Below are positions 4,151 to 5,154 of a stretch of DNA of 5,154 nt, piece by piece. A model generated the notes under the pieces. It did no database searches. It saw only the letters and a program-made list of their open reading frames with translations, and was not told where the DNA came from. A program made the translations under genes and the position numbers. Source of the stretch: Planctomycetota bacterium (GTDB lineage Bacteria; Planctomycetota; Phycisphaerae; FEN-1346; JAACEH01); NCBI GenBank assembly GCA_016935955.1, contig JAFGPY010000337.1, positions 1 to 5,154 on the forward strand. The letters run 5' to 3'. How positions within the stretch are numbered: the stretch's first letter is position 1; each line of letters starts with the position of its first letter.

Positions 4151-5154
4151 TCAGTCTTCCGCCGGCTTCGCCGGCGCGGGCAGCGGCTCGTCGGTCGCTT
4201 GCGGCACGACGGGCGTCTGGATCGGCGACGTCAGTTCGAGGACCACAAACGGGTCCTCGTCGCGATGCATCAGGCTGCTGGAAATGGGAACCAGGGGCAC
4301 TTCTCGCCAGACGCCGATCCGGGCGAGTTCCTCGACGCCGTAGCCGCGCTCGGTGATGACGTAGGCCCGCGGATGATCGCGGAGCCAGTCCATGACCAGG
4401 TCGCGGTGCGGCACGAACGGCAGCGGCCGACCGCTGTAAAACACGATCTCGGCGCCGACGTCTTCAAAGAGAATCACTTCGCGTCCGGCCAGGGCGCGGC
4501 CCAGGCGGGCGTAGTAGTTGCCCTGGACCTCCATGGGCGTGATGATCGTCGCCGTGGCGTAAGTGAACAGGGTCAAAACTACGGCGGCAAAGGTCACGAT
4601 CGAGGCCTCGCGTCGTCGCATGCCGTAGAGCGCGAGCACGGCGGCCAGACCCACGGCGCCCATCGTCCCGGTGGCCAGAATGGGCGTGCGGTAGTCGTCG
4701 TAGCGTGCGGCCGCGAACCACGCACCGGCGAGCGCCCCGGGCACGACCAGCCAGTGTGCCCAGTAGACCCACCGGGCCAGGCCCGACAGTCGCGGCGGCA
4801 GGCCGCGAACGATGTGGTTGAGGCCGATGCCGGCCAGGACCATCACCGGCGGCACACAGGGCAGGGCGTAGAAGAGCCGCTTGCCGGCGCTGAAGGAGAG
4901 CAGGGCCAGGCCGCCGATCGCCCAGCACAGCAGGAAAGTTCGTAGCGTCGGGGCGACGGTGGCGCGGCGCAGGGCCTGTCGAAGGCCGACGAGGATCGGG
5001 ACGAGCCATGGCATCCACAACAGCGGCGCTCTGACGAGGTAGAAGTACCACGGCTTGTCGTGATCCAGTTCGCCGCCATAGCGGCCGAGCGACTGGTCGA
5101 ACCAGATGTCCCAGGCGTCGGGTTGCACCTTCAGCATCGCGCCGACCCACGGCA
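4151..5154 (-). CDS. GT39/ArnT-like integral-membrane glycosyltransferase, C-terminal part
   Basis: This is the C-terminal part of a polytopic enzyme of the GT39 / PMT_2 / ArnT type, which transfers a sugar from a polyprenyl-phosphate carrier to a lipid or protein on the outer face of the cytoplasmic membrane. The frame stays open through the window edge; the codons before the Met at 5137 read PWVGA, so that Met is internal, giving the PW-x3-M motif common in this family. Numbered from that Met: GRYGGELDHDKPWYFYL (18-34) and SAGKRLFYALPCVPPVMVLAG (83-103) are the family's conserved loop and Lys-Arg-Tyr-Leu-Pro-type segment; about six membrane spans lie at 31-51, 66-82, 87-105, 123-141, 152-171 and 179-198; residues 205-328 form a soluble domain (VILFEDVGAEIVFYSGRPLPFV, YVITERGYGVEEL) with an Ala/Pro-rich tail. 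The catalytic acidic residues of the N-terminal half are outside the window, so the acceptor and activity cannot be judged. Confidence 0.85.
   Translation of the reverse strand, partial: PWVGAMLKVQPDAWDIWFDQSLGRYGGELDHDKPWYFYLVRAPLLWMPWLVPILVGLRQALRRATVAPTLRTFLLCWAIGGLALLSFSAGKRLFYALPCVPPVMVLAGIGLNHIVRGLPPRLSGLARWVYWAHWLVVPGALAGAWFAAARYDDYRTPILATGTMGAVGLAAVLALYGMRRREASIVTFAAVVLTLFTYATATIITPMEVQGNYYARLGRALAGREVILFEDVGAEIVFYSGRPLPFVPHRDLVMDWLRDHPRAYVITERGYGVEELARIGVWREVPLVPISSSLMHRDEDPFVVLELTSPIQTPVVPQATDEPLPAPAKPAED

Noticed and set aside
4160..4176. CGCCGGC-TTC-GCCGGCG hairpin as a terminator of the glycosyltransferase gene
   Set aside because: It lies inside the coding sequence for the Ala/Pro-rich C-terminal tail, before the stop, and has no T-tract on the minus strand; GC-rich Ala/Pro/Gly codons readily make such stems.
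5135..5137. ATG at 5137 as the true start of the glycosyltransferase
   Set aside because: The frame continues open to the window edge with the codons PWVGA, which fit a conserved internal motif of the family, and about half of the expected membrane spans are missing.

Overview
This is a GC-rich bacterial window in which every convincing gene lies on the minus strand, read from high to low coordinates. The codon pattern (G/C at third positions, so long spurious frames on the opposite strand), the proteins present, and the inverted-repeat vocabulary at the left end (units of the type CACGGGCATCTTGCCCGTG and GGGCGAGACGCCC) suggest a planctomycete, possibly of the Phycisphaerae side. That assignment rests on recognition and was not tested by any search.

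Layout in transcription order: (1) 4151-5154, the C-terminal part of an integral-membrane GT39/ArnT-like glycosyltransferase whose start lies beyond the window; (2) a 143-bp gap with a weak promoter candidate; (3) 3345-4007, a short lipoprotein made almost entirely of five TPR repeats in an exact 34-residue period; (4) two bases further on, 1990-3342, an exported zinc-dependent S1/P1-nuclease/phospholipase-C-fold protein with a C-terminal membrane anchor; (5) an 83-bp gap; (6) 230-1906, a secreted TIM-barrel glycoside-hydrolase-like protein that appears to carry a carbohydrate-binding-type beta-sandwich domain inserted into the barrel; (7) 1-233, a non-coding repeat region: a hairpin at the gene's stop codon, a 16-bp palindrome, and a 150-bp composite of four short-loop hairpins bracketed by a perfect 13-bp inverted repeat.

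All four proteins are predicted to act in or outside the cytoplasmic membrane. The TPR lipoprotein and the zinc enzyme are almost certainly translated from one message. Membership of the glycosyltransferase and the glycoside hydrolase in the same transcript is possible but not shown. No mobile-element gene, CRISPR array, tRNA or rRNA is seen. I do not see a clear new multi-gene system. The most unusual items are the architecture of the composite repeat, the apparent nesting of a binding domain beside the active site of the glycoside hydrolase, and the membrane-tethered zinc enzyme coupled to a TPR lipoprotein.
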